NCBI GenBank assembly: GCA_029856055.1
Contig: JAHQWF010000025.1
Location: 1-32,398, forward strand
Source of the DNA: Candidatus Njordarchaeota archaeon
GTDB taxonomy: Archaea > Asgardarchaeota > Njordarchaeia > Njordarchaeales > Njordarchaeaceae
DNA: 32,398 nucleotides
Reading direction: 5' to 3'
Under the pieces are notes generated by a model that was given only the letters and a program-made list of their open reading frames with translations, was not told the origin of the DNA and did not search any database. Positions 17,691-27,873 of the stretch are shown here, in pieces; position 1 is the stretch's first letter, and each line of letters opens with the position of its first letter. The translations under genes and the position numbers were made by a program.

Positions 17691-18671
17691 ATGCAAAAAA
17701 AGTGGGTTCCAACCCCAGTAGAAATAGCTAAAAAACCTGATTATATTCTTTCTGGCCATAGATTATGTGCTGGATGTGCCGCACCAGTTGTTGTTAAATT
17801 AACTCTAAAAGCTCTACCTAACCCCGAAAATACAGTCCTAGTAAATGCAACTGGATGTCTCGAAGTAGCAACAACTATTTTCCCATACACGGCTTGGAGG
17901 AGACCTTGGATCCACAACGCATTTGAAAATGCAGCTGCAACGGCTTCAGGTGTTGAAGCGGCTTTCAAGGCGCTTAAAAAGAAAGGTGTTTGGAAGGACG
18001 AGGAGCCAACTATAGTAGTTTTTGGGGGAGATGGAGGTACCTACGACATTGGTTTACAGTCGTTAAGTGGAGCTATTGAAAGAGGACATAAATTCATATA
18101 TGTTCTTTATGATAATGAGGCTTACATGAACACAGGTATACAGAGAAGTGGTTCGACACCTTTCGCTGCAGCTACCACAACATCGCCGGCAGGAAAAGTA
18201 CTTCCAGGAAAACCAGAATGGAAGAAACCTATTGGTTTCATAGTAGCAGCGCACATGAATGCTTATGTTGCGACAGTTAATCCTTTCTACTGGCAAGATT
18301 TTGTAGTAAAAGTAAGAAAAGCATTTGAATATGACGGTCCAAGTTTCATTCACGCGATTTCTACATGTGACAGGGGATGGCGATTTGAACCAGTTCTCGC
18401 TATGAGGATCTCAAAATTAGCTACGGACACTTGCTTGCACCCACTATGGGAATTTGATCCAGAGACAAGAGAATATCATATTACTGGTCAGAGTCTTTAT
18501 CTAGCTAAGAATCCAGACAAGATTGTCCCAGTAGAAGAATACTTGAAACTACAAGGGAGGTTCAGGCACTTATTCAAGCCAGTGAGACGGGATGATTTAA
18601 TAAATGCGATACAGAATCGCGTAATGAAAGAATGGAAATATCTACTAAAGCTAGCTGGATTAGAGAGCTAG
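17691..18671 (+). CDS. porB: 2-oxoacid:ferredoxin oxidoreductase beta subunit (TPP-binding)
   Basis: 'GHRLCAGCAAPVVVKL', 'NATGCLEVATTIFPYTAWRRPWIHNAFENAAATASGVEAAF', 'VVFGGDGGTYDIGLQSLSGAIERGHKFIYVLYDNEAYMNTGIQRSGSTPFAAATTTSP'. Confidence 0.94.
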   Translation: MQKKWVPTPVEIAKKPDYILSGHRLCAGCAAPVVVKLTLKALPNPENTVLVNATGCLEVATTIFPYTAWRRPWIHNAFENAAATASGVEAAFKALKKKGVWKDEEPTIVVFGGDGGTYDIGLQSLSGAIERGHKFIYVLYDNEAYMNTGIQRSGSTPFAAATTTSPAGKVLPGKPEWKKPIGFIVAAHMNAYVATVNPFYWQDFVVKVRKAFEYDGPSFIHAISTCDRGWRFEPVLAMRISKLATDTCLHPLWEFDPETREYHITGQSLYLAKNPDKIVPVEEYLKLQGRFRHLFKPVRRDDLINAIQNRVMKEWKYLLKLAGLES

Positions 18672-18685
18672 GCCCATTTTCCATT
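18631..18685. terminator. Nested inverted repeats at the porB/pcm convergent junction
   Basis: Outer AATGGAAA (18631-18638) / TTTCCATT (18678-18685); inner CTAGCT (18651-18656) / AGCTAG (18666-18671); T-rich tract follows on +. Confidence 0.35.
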
Positions 18686-19442
18686 AATTTATTTTTTCTA
18701 CTCCATATTTACCCCTAAGAGGAACAAATCTTACGTCTTCTAAGTATTCTATCTTATAATCCTCATCGCCATAGCCTGTTTTTCTTAGTCGAACTAACCG
18801 TTGCCAGAATCCTGATCCAATAGGCATTATTAGTCTTCCTCCAATCTTAAGTTGCTTAATCAATGGAGGTGGTATACGATCTCCAGCCGCAGTAACTATT
18901 ATTGCATCGAATTTTCGATCCTTATCGGGCCATCCTAGCGTTCCATCCCCCCATCTTACATCAACGCAATTTAAATAACATAGTTTCTCTAAGTTCCTCC
19001 TACCAAATTCATATAGCTTCTTTGATATTTCGATGGTACAGACTAATTTTTTATCCAGTTTTATTAATTCATTTTTCTCGTTTTTTGGGCAAACTATCTC
19101 AGCAATTAATGCAGCTTGATAACCGCTTCCAGTACCTACCTCAAATACTTCATCACCTGGCTTGATTTCCGAGTACTCAATAAGTAAGAGCGACATGCTT
19201 ATTGCCGAAATAGTAGCGTTATCGAGTAAGGGTAGTGGTTCATCTATATACGAGTATTTAACGTATTGTGGTAGAACGAAGGCTTCTCTAGGAACACGCA
19301 TAAACGCGTCTAAAACTCTCTTAGATACTAAATTTATACGTCTATAGAATTCTAGTAATTCTCTTTTGTTTCGTTGTAGTGATTCCCTTAGTTTTTTATT
19401 TACTTCAAATTTGGCTGGGGGACAAATATTTTCACGAGACAC
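18684..19442 (-). CDS. pcm: Protein-L-isoaspartate O-methyltransferase
   Basis: 'RVLDAFMRVPREAFVLPQYVKYSYIDEPLPLLDNATISAISM', 'VFEVGTGSGYQAALIAEIV', 'WGDGTLGWPDKDRKFDAIIVTAAGDRIPPPLIKQLKIGGRLIMPIGSG'. Confidence 0.93.
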   Translation of the reverse strand: MSRENICPPAKFEVNKKLRESLQRNKRELLEFYRRINLVSKRVLDAFMRVPREAFVLPQYVKYSYIDEPLPLLDNATISAISMSLLLIEYSEIKPGDEVFEVGTGSGYQAALIAEIVCPKNEKNELIKLDKKLVCTIEISKKLYEFGRRNLEKLCYLNCVDVRWGDGTLGWPDKDRKFDAIIVTAAGDRIPPPLIKQLKIGGRLIMPIGSGFWQRLVRLRKTGYGDEDYKIEYLEDVRFVPLRGKYGVEKIN

Positions 19443-19576
19443 GTTCGCACCTCAAAGAATTTTTGAGCTAAGAGGGTAAATCCTTAAATTATTATTTATT
19501 TTTCAATTTAAATTAAGTAAATAAATAGTTTTCTTACAAGCATTTTTTCACTCTAAGGATATTAAGGTGTTTAAGT

Positions 19577-21385
19577 TTGGAAGAAAATGATGAAAAGAAG
19601 CGGGAGGGTAAAGAGAAATCATTGGAGGAGAGAATAGTCGAGAGTCTTTTATCAGGGGTTAGATTATCAGAGCGGGACCGTGTGGAAGAGACGGATCGAT
19701 TGGTTATTAAGGCTGACTCTTTAGAGTTTGAGGAGGGTTTTAAGCCTCCGGCAGTTGGAGAGGAGGTAAAATCTTTTGATGAGCTCATTAACGAGAGGAT
19801 AAATAGGGTCATCAATGAGGTTTCCGATACTCTTAAGGGATTCCAAGAGGAGTTCAAAGATACCCTTAAGAGACAGATTGTTGAATTACGCGGTAGTCTT
19901 AGGGATTTAGGTAAAGACATTGCAAGATCTTTCGCTGAAAAACTCAAGTTAAAGTATATGGAGAGACATCTGAAGCGTCTTTATGAAGATGTCACTGAGA
20001 AAGTACTTAGCGAGAGAGAAAGAGAGATTGTAAAGAATGTTTTCGAGGGAATAGTTCCTCTCTATAGGAATATTAGTAATAGATTAAAGTCTCTGCAGGA
20101 TGCATTAGAGGATATAAGAAGGCTGTATGGAGAGTGGGTATCAGGGTATACGTCTCTTTTAACGGAGGAAGTTCAGCGAGTTAGGGAAGATTCAGAAAGA
20201 TTGATGGAGGAGAATCGTGAACTTAAACGGGGAATAGGGGAGTGGAAAAAACAGGTTGAGGATCTAAAGAAGGAGTTAGAGGCTAAGATGAAAGAGATTA
20301 ATGAGCTGAAGAGCCAGAAGATAGTTGCAGAAGAAGTTAAAGAGCTTGAGGATAAACTTAGAGCACTAGAGGAAGATCTAGAGAATAAGGATAATGAGAT
20401 AGTTTCTCTGAAAAATCGTTTAGACGAGATAACAGCTAAATACGAAGAGCTTATGAAGGAGCGTGATAAATTACAGGAGGAGAATGCTAATTTAATGAGG
20501 AGATTGAAGGAATTAGAAAAACAATTAATGGAAAAGGAGGAGTTAGCTAAGAAGCTTAGAGAGAAGGAGGATGAGTTAATCAAGGTAAAAGAGGAGTATG
20601 AGAAGGTTTTGGAGCAATTAAGGGCTAAGGAGCTAAAGATAAAGGAGCTAGAGGGTCGATTAGAAACCATAAAGGAAGAATTGCCTAAACTAGATGAGTT
20701 AAAGAATCTAAGGGAGACTTATGAAGCCAAATTAAAAGAGAAGAATGATAAGATTAGGGCTTTGGAAGCTAAATTAGAGGAACTTAAAGGGCTAAAGAAC
20801 ATTGTTGAAGCATGGATTTCCGAATTAAGAAGCATTAAGGAAACAGTTTCTGCTGAGGAAGAAAAATTAATTGAAGTTGGAGTTGAAAAGGGATATGAAG
20901 AGCTTTTTAGAAGTTTAAAGGATGAATTCACTAAAATCAGGGAGGAATTATCCGCCAAGAGTAAGCAGTTAACAGAGATAGTGTCTGAGAATAAAGTACT
21001 GAAGGAGAATTTAGAAATGTTGAAATCGGAGGTTGAACAGTTAAAGAAGAGAGAGCAAGATTTATTAAATGAGCTTCAAAAGAAGAATGAGCTTGTACTT
21101 AAATTAGAAAGTGATAAGAATTTGCTAGAGAAAAATATTGAAGAATTAAAGAAACAGATTGATAAATTGGCACCCTTGGCAGAAGAAGTGGAGACGATAT
21201 TAAACTTATCTTGGATTGGTAAAGTCTATTTGATTCTGAAAGACGCCAAAAGAGCATCTCTAGAAGCATTAGCAGCAACTCTTGGGGTCAATAAAGCTCA
21301 ATTAACTAGAGAGCTATTAAAGCTAGCTAGAACTGGTATAATAAAAATCGAAGATAATACGGTTACCTATCTAGGTGCCGCATAA
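19577..21385 (+). CDS. Long coiled-coil protein with C-terminal winged-helix-like domain
   Basis: About 400 residues of Glu/Lys/Leu heptad-like sequence, then 'LSWIGKVYLILKDAKRASLEALAATLGVNKAQLTRELLKLARTGIIKIEDNTVTYLG' (wHTH-like); no P-loop. Confidence 0.8.
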   Translation: MEENDEKKREGKEKSLEERIVESLLSGVRLSERDRVEETDRLVIKADSLEFEEGFKPPAVGEEVKSFDELINERINRVINEVSDTLKGFQEEFKDTLKRQIVELRGSLRDLGKDIARSFAEKLKLKYMERHLKRLYEDVTEKVLSEREREIVKNVFEGIVPLYRNISNRLKSLQDALEDIRRLYGEWVSGYTSLLTEEVQRVREDSERLMEENRELKRGIGEWKKQVEDLKKELEAKMKEINELKSQKIVAEEVKELEDKLRALEEDLENKDNEIVSLKNRLDEITAKYEELMKERDKLQEENANLMRRLKELEKQLMEKEELAKKLREKEDELIKVKEEYEKVLEQLRAKELKIKELEGRLETIKEELPKLDELKNLRETYEAKLKEKNDKIRALEAKLEELKGLKNIVEAWISELRSIKETVSAEEEKLIEVGVEKGYEELFRSLKDEFTKIREELSAKSKQLTEIVSENKVLKENLEMLKSEVEQLKKREQDLLNELQKKNELVLKLESDKNLLEKNIEELKKQIDKLAPLAEEVETILNLSWIGKVYLILKDAKRASLEALAATLGVNKAQLTRELLKLARTGIIKIEDNTVTYLGAA

Positions 21386-21583
21386 ATTTAGTTAAAATTC
21401 AGTTATTTGGTCGTATACACGCATTTAGTTTTCATATACTTTAGTTTTTAGCCGTCTGATTTTTAGTGAACTTTATGGCTTTTTGCTTACAATCTCTCTG
21501 ACGAGAAAGAACAATTAAATAAAATTTATTAGTGAGCTTTTTTATCTAAGACTAAACAAAGGCTTGATGGTTGGAGAATAGAA

Positions 21584-23905
21584 TTGATATCCATTAATAG
21601 CTATAGATCCCGAGCTATTACACTTCTGTTTCTAGTGTTTCTATTGTTTTCAAGCATTATTATTCCACTAAAATGGGATAGTATTAGGACTCAATTGGAT
21701 CATGGTAACCTTAAAGATATAGAAGAGGATCAGGTAAGGAGCACTGCTCTAACTAATTACCTTGGAATCTATGTACGTGGAGAAAGTTATGTCAATATAT
21801 CTGGATCACTAGTTGACCAGAACGGTGAACCCGTAGCTAATACAGATATATTTGTATTTCTTAATATCTCGGATGATGAAGCCATTTTCATAGGGACATA
21901 TAAGACAGATATAAATGGGTCATTCAACATCTCATTTCTATTGCCAATAAATGTTCCAGAGGGAAACAGAACTATCACGATATATTCTGAACCTAATTTA
22001 AGAGCGGGGATAGGGGATGCTTGGGCATATTATTGGCTATACGTATGTAGTCGAGTTCATGTTAATGTTCTATTAGAGAAAAATGAAGCGGCGTTTTTTG
22101 AGAATAATGCCTCTTTTTCTATAAGTGTGATTTTCGACAATGGAAGCGTTGTCCAGAGAGAGAATATGTTAATTTCTGTAAGTGTAATTCACGAATCTAT
22201 GATAGAGAACGCTAGTTTAAGAACTGGACCCGATGGGGTGGCTAGAGGAATCGTAAATTTCACGTCGGTTGGGGAATATACTATCGAGGCGGTATTTAAT
22301 ACGAGTGAGCCAGATAACTATCTTGGAGATTTTGTGTTAGCTGACGGTCAATATGTGGTTGATGGATCAATATTAGGTGAAACTTTATCTACAGACATAG
22401 GTACTTTATCTGTGTATTTAGCTGATAGAATCATACTAAATTTCGAGAACACTCAAAGCAGGAGTCTCCAGGTTATCCGTGGAGAGGCCTCTATCAGCAT
22501 TCTTGGTCGTTACTTAAACATTAGTGGTTTTCCAGATCGGCATTTAGTTAATTTATCTGTAATATATCTCGGTACTAATGATAATTATTATGAGTTATTT
22601 GTAAGTAAGGTATTGTGGTCTGATGTAGATGGTTATTTTAAATATAATTTTGAGGTGAATGAATCTTTTCTACCTGGGAGATATATAATATCATGCGATG
22701 ATGTGAACGAGTCCACTGTAGATATTGTGGATCCGCTTGATCTATCCGTGTTTAGTAATATTTCTTTGAATATTGTTTATATGAGCCCAAATGTTAGTGC
22801 CACACGTATTTCTAGTGGAAGTTTAGTTGAAATATTTGGTTATGTTCGAGATGGGATCGATGGTACGGCTTTAGAGGGCGTAACAATTAAAGGAATTTTG
22901 GTAGATAATTCATTAGGGAGGGAGATCACGCTTAATCAGACCAATACAGATATCGAGGGCTCATTTATCCTTATGCTTGTTTTACCAGAGACTTTTGAAT
23001 CTGGAATAATCACATTAAAGATTCTTGCAGAAGGATTAAACTACTACCTTAGTGCTGAGCGCGAATTTTCCTTTGAGGTATATAATCACCTTATTTTAAG
23101 GTTAAGGATCGGTAATAACAGTTACATTTGGTCTTTGCGGGAGGGATTGGCTCTAGCGCAAAATGATACGGTTCTATACAATATTGAATTTCCAGCGAAT
23201 CTAACAGCTTATTTTGTAATAGTGGATGATTTTGGAAGAAGAATGAATGTATCCAGTATCACTATTTTAGTTAACGATACAGGGGTTGCTGAGTTTTTTA
23301 ATATCTCAGAGGCCATTTTTTACTTAGTTAACATAAATTCTACCACTAATATAACGCTAATTATAGGTGATCTAGACGTATCTGTATCACTATTGGTACT
23401 TGGAAGATTTCTTGGAAGTACCGAAGGCACAGGGCCTTTGCCTAATATACCGTTTTTTGCTATATTGGTTATCTCGATCCTCGCTGTGCCATTGATACTT
23501 ATAACCTTAATGAGTGAAATCAAGGTGATTACACATACTAGGAGCGAGTCTGAGAAAGATATTTTCGGCATAATATTAAACATTGAAAGAGCGGGAATGG
23601 AGAGGAAGTTTCTCGAGATGGCAGCGTTTATCAGAGCGTTTTTCAACAAATTAGCGACTGATAATGGCATCTCTGTATCCTCATATCTCACTACACGAGA
23701 AATTTATCAATTAATATTAGAAAAAAATGAAGAGTTTGCTGATGCTAAAGATCACTTAGAGTTCTTATTGCATTGTTATGAAAAAATAGTGTATGGTTTC
23801 AAGAGATTATCTGATAGGGAGTTACAAAAGCTTAAGACAGTGATATCGGATATCTATATTTTCTTAAAGAGTCTTATTGCGAGGAGAGAGAACAAAAATG
23901 CCTAA
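21584..23905 (+). CDS. Secreted/membrane-anchored protein with repeated Ig/carboxypeptidase-regulatory-like domains, C-terminal TM and cytosolic helical domain (MoxR-cluster surface protein)
   Basis: N-terminal hydrophobic signal/anchor; repeats 'GSLVDQNGEPVANTDIFVF...TDINGSFNISFLLP' and 'GYVRDGIDGTALEGVTIKGI...TDIEGSFILMLVLPE'; TM 'FFAILVISILAVPLILITLM'; C-terminal helical region resembling the DUF4129 tails of MoxR clusters. Confidence 0.75.
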   Translation: MISINSYRSRAITLLFLVFLLFSSIIIPLKWDSIRTQLDHGNLKDIEEDQVRSTALTNYLGIYVRGESYVNISGSLVDQNGEPVANTDIFVFLNISDDEAIFIGTYKTDINGSFNISFLLPINVPEGNRTITIYSEPNLRAGIGDAWAYYWLYVCSRVHVNVLLEKNEAAFFENNASFSISVIFDNGSVVQRENMLISVSVIHESMIENASLRTGPDGVARGIVNFTSVGEYTIEAVFNTSEPDNYLGDFVLADGQYVVDGSILGETLSTDIGTLSVYLADRIILNFENTQSRSLQVIRGEASISILGRYLNISGFPDRHLVNLSVIYLGTNDNYYELFVSKVLWSDVDGYFKYNFEVNESFLPGRYIISCDDVNESTVDIVDPLDLSVFSNISLNIVYMSPNVSATRISSGSLVEIFGYVRDGIDGTALEGVTIKGILVDNSLGREITLNQTNTDIEGSFILMLVLPETFESGIITLKILAEGLNYYLSAEREFSFEVYNHLILRLRIGNNSYIWSLREGLALAQNDTVLYNIEFPANLTAYFVIVDDFGRRMNVSSITILVNDTGVAEFFNISEAIFYLVNINSTTNITLIIGDLDVSVSLLVLGRFLGSTEGTGPLPNIPFFAILVISILAVPLILITLMSEIKVITHTRSESEKDIFGIILNIERAGMERKFLEMAAFIRAFFNKLATDNGISVSSYLTTREIYQLILEKNEEFADAKDHLEFLLHCYEKIVYGFKRLSDRELQKLKTVISDIYIFLKSLIARRENKNA

Positions 23906-25325
23906 GAAATATACGGTTATCAAGGTTCTTTTTTATCTACTCATAATCATTATTACTTACCCGATTATAGCAAGTGTATTAGGGTTTAATGTTAATTCTA
24001 CTCCTTTTTCTATTTATAATAATGGTGGTAATGGCTTAAGCTATCTTGCTAATGAACTGCGTGATAATGGATATGACCTGAAGACAATTTTATCTTCCCT
24101 CAAGATATTAAGAAGTATAAACACCACGGGTGTTCTTGCGATCATTGCACCTACAATAAAGTACGATATTCAAGAGGCCATAGCTGTGATAGATTTTTTG
24201 AACAGAGGAGGTAGCCTATTAATTGTGGATGATTTTTATGCGTCTAATTCCCTTCTCGGTAATATTTGGCTAATATTTAGCATAGCCCAGGTTTTCACCG
24301 GCCAAGACATAATCCTGGAGGGCATATATTTCAATACTACTGCTGTATTAATGGACGCAAGATCTTTCTATAAGACGCCAGCAAATCCAGTGATCATAAA
24401 TTTTAATGACTACTATGGAATATTAGGAAATAGAGTAAGAAGAGTTTTAACAAGTTTTCCATCATCCTTGTCATTAAAGGTTAGAGTTAATATTAATGGA
24501 TCTAGTAAAGAATTGATCACTAGTTTACCAGGAGAAATTAGTCTATTAAGCTCTACTGAAAACAGTTGGCTAGAGACAGATCTAGAGTCAGCAATAAAGA
24601 ATACCGCTAAGCCTGATCCGTGGGAATGGGGCGGTGCGTCATTCGGGCTAGGACTAGCTATAGAGCTGCCTAATGGTGGTAAATTAGTTATGATTTCTGA
24701 TCCAGATATATTTTCAAATAAACTAATTAAATTACCTGATTTTGATAACTTGAGATTTGTTCTATCTATAATGGATTGGCTTGCCGACGGAAGGAACGAT
24801 GTAACAATATTTTTTGATGAAGCTCATTTGCCGCACATGATGTATGATCCATTGCTTTCTCTCTCAATATGGTTTAAATTGATTACTGAAGTTTCATCTT
24901 CATGGATTATTGCTCCAATTGCACCAATAATCGCAATAATTACGCTGTTAGGTTACGTACCTAGGCTTAAAGGTTTCAGACCGAGGTTATTCAGTAGGGT
25001 TGAGAGAGTGCTAGAAAATTCTTGGACAAAATCTAGGATAAGATGGTATATACGATCAAGAGACTTTAAACAAGCTTGCTCTGTGATTTTAGATCATCTG
25101 ATATATAGTATCATAAGACGTTATGGGCTGCAAGAGACTGAGTGGGATCAAGTTATTGAAGATTTATTGAGTAGGAGAGTTGATTTAACTAGTTATAGAT
25201 ACAGGATTATGGCTTTTATGAATAGGCTTCATGATTACTCAGTAGGCAAGAAAAAAATAAAGGAAGATGAATTCCTTGAACTTCTAGAAGAGTACAAGGA
25301 TGTTAAAGCTTTAATACTGGGTTAA
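23898..25325 (+). CDS. DUF4350-like membrane protein of the MoxR cluster
   Basis: 'NGLSYLANELRDNGYDLKTIL', 'VIDFLNRGGSLLIVDDFYASNSLLGN', 'LVMISDPDIFSN'; TMs near both ends of the extracytoplasmic domain. ATG 23898 with SD GAGGAGAG preferred over 23877. Confidence 0.75.
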   Translation: MPKKYTVIKVLFYLLIIIITYPIIASVLGFNVNSTPFSIYNNGGNGLSYLANELRDNGYDLKTILSSLKILRSINTTGVLAIIAPTIKYDIQEAIAVIDFLNRGGSLLIVDDFYASNSLLGNIWLIFSIAQVFTGQDIILEGIYFNTTAVLMDARSFYKTPANPVIINFNDYYGILGNRVRRVLTSFPSSLSLKVRVNINGSSKELITSLPGEISLLSSTENSWLETDLESAIKNTAKPDPWEWGGASFGLGLAIELPNGGKLVMISDPDIFSNKLIKLPDFDNLRFVLSIMDWLADGRNDVTIFFDEAHLPHMMYDPLLSLSIWFKLITEVSSSWIIAPIAPIIAIITLLGYVPRLKGFRPRLFSRVERVLENSWTKSRIRWYIRSRDFKQACSVILDHLIYSIIRRYGLQETEWDQVIEDLLSRRVDLTSYRYRIMAFMNRLHDYSVGKKKIKEDEFLELLEEYKDVKALILG

Positions 25326-25409
25326 TAAACTTAGTTAGTTAGCGTAGTAGCCATCAAATCATTTTTCTTAGTATTGCGGTATGAAATAATTAACAATTGG
25401 TAAGTTAAG

Positions 25410-26432
25410 ATGAGTGAAGACAATATTATTGGTGAAGAACAAATAATGGAGTCGGAAGAGAGTTTGGTAGTGGAAGAGAAGGTAATAATCGATGTGAATT
25501 TTATTCGCGATACATGGGAAAAGATAAGGGAGGAGATGCGTAAGGCAGTTGTGGGAATGGATAATGTGATTGAAGTTCTGTTTATAGGTCTCTTATCAGA
25601 AGGGCATATACTTTTAGAAGGACCTCCAGGTATCGCGAAAACTTATGCGGCTCAGAATTTTGCACATACATTAGGTTTAAGATTTAAGCGTGTTCAAATG
25701 ACACCAGATTTGTTACCTGCGGATATAATCGGTACTATGGTGTTTGATCCAAAGGAATTGAAGTTTAGATTCAAAAGAGGCCCTATTTTTACTAACATTC
25801 TATTAGTTGATGAGATTAATAGGGCGCCTCCAAAAACACAATCTGCTTTATTAGAAGCTATGGAGGAAAGACAAATTACTGTTGAGGGTGTAACTTATCC
25901 ATTGCCTAAGCCATTCATAGTTTTGGCGACGCAAAATCCGATCGAGATGGAGGGAACTTATCCGCTTCCAGAAGCGCAAGTCAGCAGGTTTATGCTTTAC
26001 CTTAAAATAGGGTACCCAAGCCCTGAGGATGAGCTAAAGATAATAAGGCTAAAGAACAAAACCCTAGAGCGCATAAACGTAAATACAGTTGTTAGTGGCA
26101 GAACGATTATTGAGATGCAAAAGGTCGTACAGAGAGATATTAGGGTGGATGATAAAATAATGAGGTACATAAGAGATATCGTTGTTGCATGCCGAAGAGA
26201 CGCAAGAGTGCTTCTAGGCTGCTCGCCGAGAGCCTCTATCGCACTATTAATGGCCTCAAAGGCTTATGCGGCAATGCAAGGAAGGGACTTTGTTATTCCA
26301 GATGACGTCAAACACGTTACTATGCCAGCATTGAGGCATAGAATAATTCTAAAACCTGAAATCGAGTTAAGCGGCGTTACTAGCGACGATATCGTGTTAA
26401 CTATTCTTAAGGCAATACCAGTGCCTGGTTAG
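25410..26432 (+). CDS. MoxR-family AAA+ ATPase
   Basis: Walker A 'LLEGPPGIAKTYAAQNFA', Walker B 'ILLVDEINRAPPKTQSALLEAMEERQITVEG', 'VLATQNPIEMEGTYPLPEAQVSRFML'. Confidence 0.95.
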   Translation: MSEDNIIGEEQIMESEESLVVEEKVIIDVNFIRDTWEKIREEMRKAVVGMDNVIEVLFIGLLSEGHILLEGPPGIAKTYAAQNFAHTLGLRFKRVQMTPDLLPADIIGTMVFDPKELKFRFKRGPIFTNILLVDEINRAPPKTQSALLEAMEERQITVEGVTYPLPKPFIVLATQNPIEMEGTYPLPEAQVSRFMLYLKIGYPSPEDELKIIRLKNKTLERINVNTVVSGRTIIEMQKVVQRDIRVDDKIMRYIRDIVVACRRDARVLLGCSPRASIALLMASKAYAAMQGRDFVIPDDVKHVTMPALRHRIILKPEIELSGVTSDDIVLTILKAIPVPG

Positions 26433-26443
26433 GTGAAAAAACT

Positions 26444-27847
26444 TTGATAACGCGTAGAGGCGGGCTTTTTGTACTATTTGGTGTGGCATTAGAGTTATTT
26501 GCTTTATCTTTCTATGCGATGCGTGATTTCGCTAATTTTATTTATGATACTTTTGGAATCGATTTAGCTTTGTATCTTCCTAACATATACAACCTAGTTT
26601 ATTTATCCCCTGCATTGATTATACTTTCTAGTATTATGTTGGTTAGTGCAACTATATCCTTTATACAATATAGTTTTTTTACTAGGATTGAATTTATCCA
26701 GATTAGGCGAGAATTATCGACAGATAGGTGTTTTGCAGGGGATTTCGTTACTGTAGTAATCAAAATAACAAATAAAAGTAGGTTTTGGATAGGTAATTTA
26801 TTCATTAGTGATATAATACCTGATACTTTTGATCTTGTTTTGGGGGAAAACTATATATCTACAGCGCTACCACCAAAATCTACTGCAAAGTTTTCTTACG
26901 TAATTAGAAGCGGTGTTAGAGGAGTTTATAAGCTTGGTCCCATGCAAGTCGTTTTACAGGACCGAGCAGGTTTTTTCATGAAGCAATATTTAGTTGAATA
27001 TTATGATGAGATACGGGTATATCCATCATATGAGGATGTGAGGCGTTTAGAATTTCTGCAAAAAGCTTATGGCACTATTTTGTTTGGAAGGTACAGAGTT
27101 CGCGAAAAAGGTCACGGCTATGATTTTTGGGGCATAAGAAAGTATGAAGTTGGAGACAGCGTTAGAGCAATTGATTGGAAGGCTAGTGCACGTACAGGAT
27201 CGCTCATGATTAGGGAGTATGAGGCTGAGAAAAACATTAAGCTATACATTTTTATTGATGCTTCATCTTCAATGAGTGCAGGATCGGTGAGATTAACTAA
27301 ACTGGATTACGTGGCTAGGGCTGCTGTTTTGTTGTCGTACTTAGCTAATAGAGCTCAGGATCTGTTTGGTTTAGTTGTGTTTTCTGACGGAATCAAGGAA
27401 TTTGTACCCGCAAATAAAGGTCGCAGACACTTTTATAGAATATTAGACACTCTTGCTGGAATTGACTCAGAGGGAGCATCTAATTTATCTAGAACAATGA
27501 AGGAATTCGTAATGCGTGAGAAACGTGCAGCACTAGGCATAGTACTATCTGATTTAGAAGGAGACCCAACGATAATTGAAGAAGCGGTTAAAGTTGCGTT
27601 AGCACGAAATGTTTTTCTGTTATTTATTGCTCCCATAGGCCCCTTATTTGAGAGAATACCGTCCGATGAGATCACGAGATCGTTCTTTGAGGTTGTCTTA
27701 ACCGAATATGTCAAGAGAAGGGAACAGATAAGGAGTCGGCTTGCGAGATATTCAGTACCTATAATAGATGTAGGGCCAGAAGATTTAATTGGGGTTGCTT
27801 TAGAGACGTTTCTAAAAGCCAAAGCTAGAGGAATAGGAATGATTTAG
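26444..27847 (+). CDS. DUF58 protein with vWA-like MIDAS
   Basis: 'GHGYDFWGIRKYEVGDSVRAIDWKASARTGSLMIREYEAEKNIKLYIFIDASSSM' is the DUF58 hallmark; two N-terminal TM segments. Confidence 0.93.
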   Translation: MITRRGGLFVLFGVALELFALSFYAMRDFANFIYDTFGIDLALYLPNIYNLVYLSPALIILSSIMLVSATISFIQYSFFTRIEFIQIRRELSTDRCFAGDFVTVVIKITNKSRFWIGNLFISDIIPDTFDLVLGENYISTALPPKSTAKFSYVIRSGVRGVYKLGPMQVVLQDRAGFFMKQYLVEYYDEIRVYPSYEDVRRLEFLQKAYGTILFGRYRVREKGHGYDFWGIRKYEVGDSVRAIDWKASARTGSLMIREYEAEKNIKLYIFIDASSSMSAGSVRLTKLDYVARAAVLLSYLANRAQDLFGLVVFSDGIKEFVPANKGRRHFYRILDTLAGIDSEGASNLSRTMKEFVMREKRAALGIVLSDLEGDPTIIEEAVKVALARNVFLLFIAPIGPLFERIPSDEITRSFFEVVLTEYVKRREQIRSRLARYSVPIIDVGPEDLIGVALETFLKAKARGIGMI

Positions 27848-27873
27848 TTGGCAAATTAAAGAGGCAGATTAAA

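Noticed and set aside
20173-20670. Ser-rich minus-strand ORF (165 aa) inside the coiled-coil gene
   Set aside because: Antisense shadow of Glu/Lys/Leu heptads, not a plausible protein.
21584-23905. S-layer protein as the identity of the 773-aa protein
   Set aside because: Location inside a MoxR/DUF58 cluster and the cytosolic helical tail fit a cluster membrane component better than a structural S-layer subunit.
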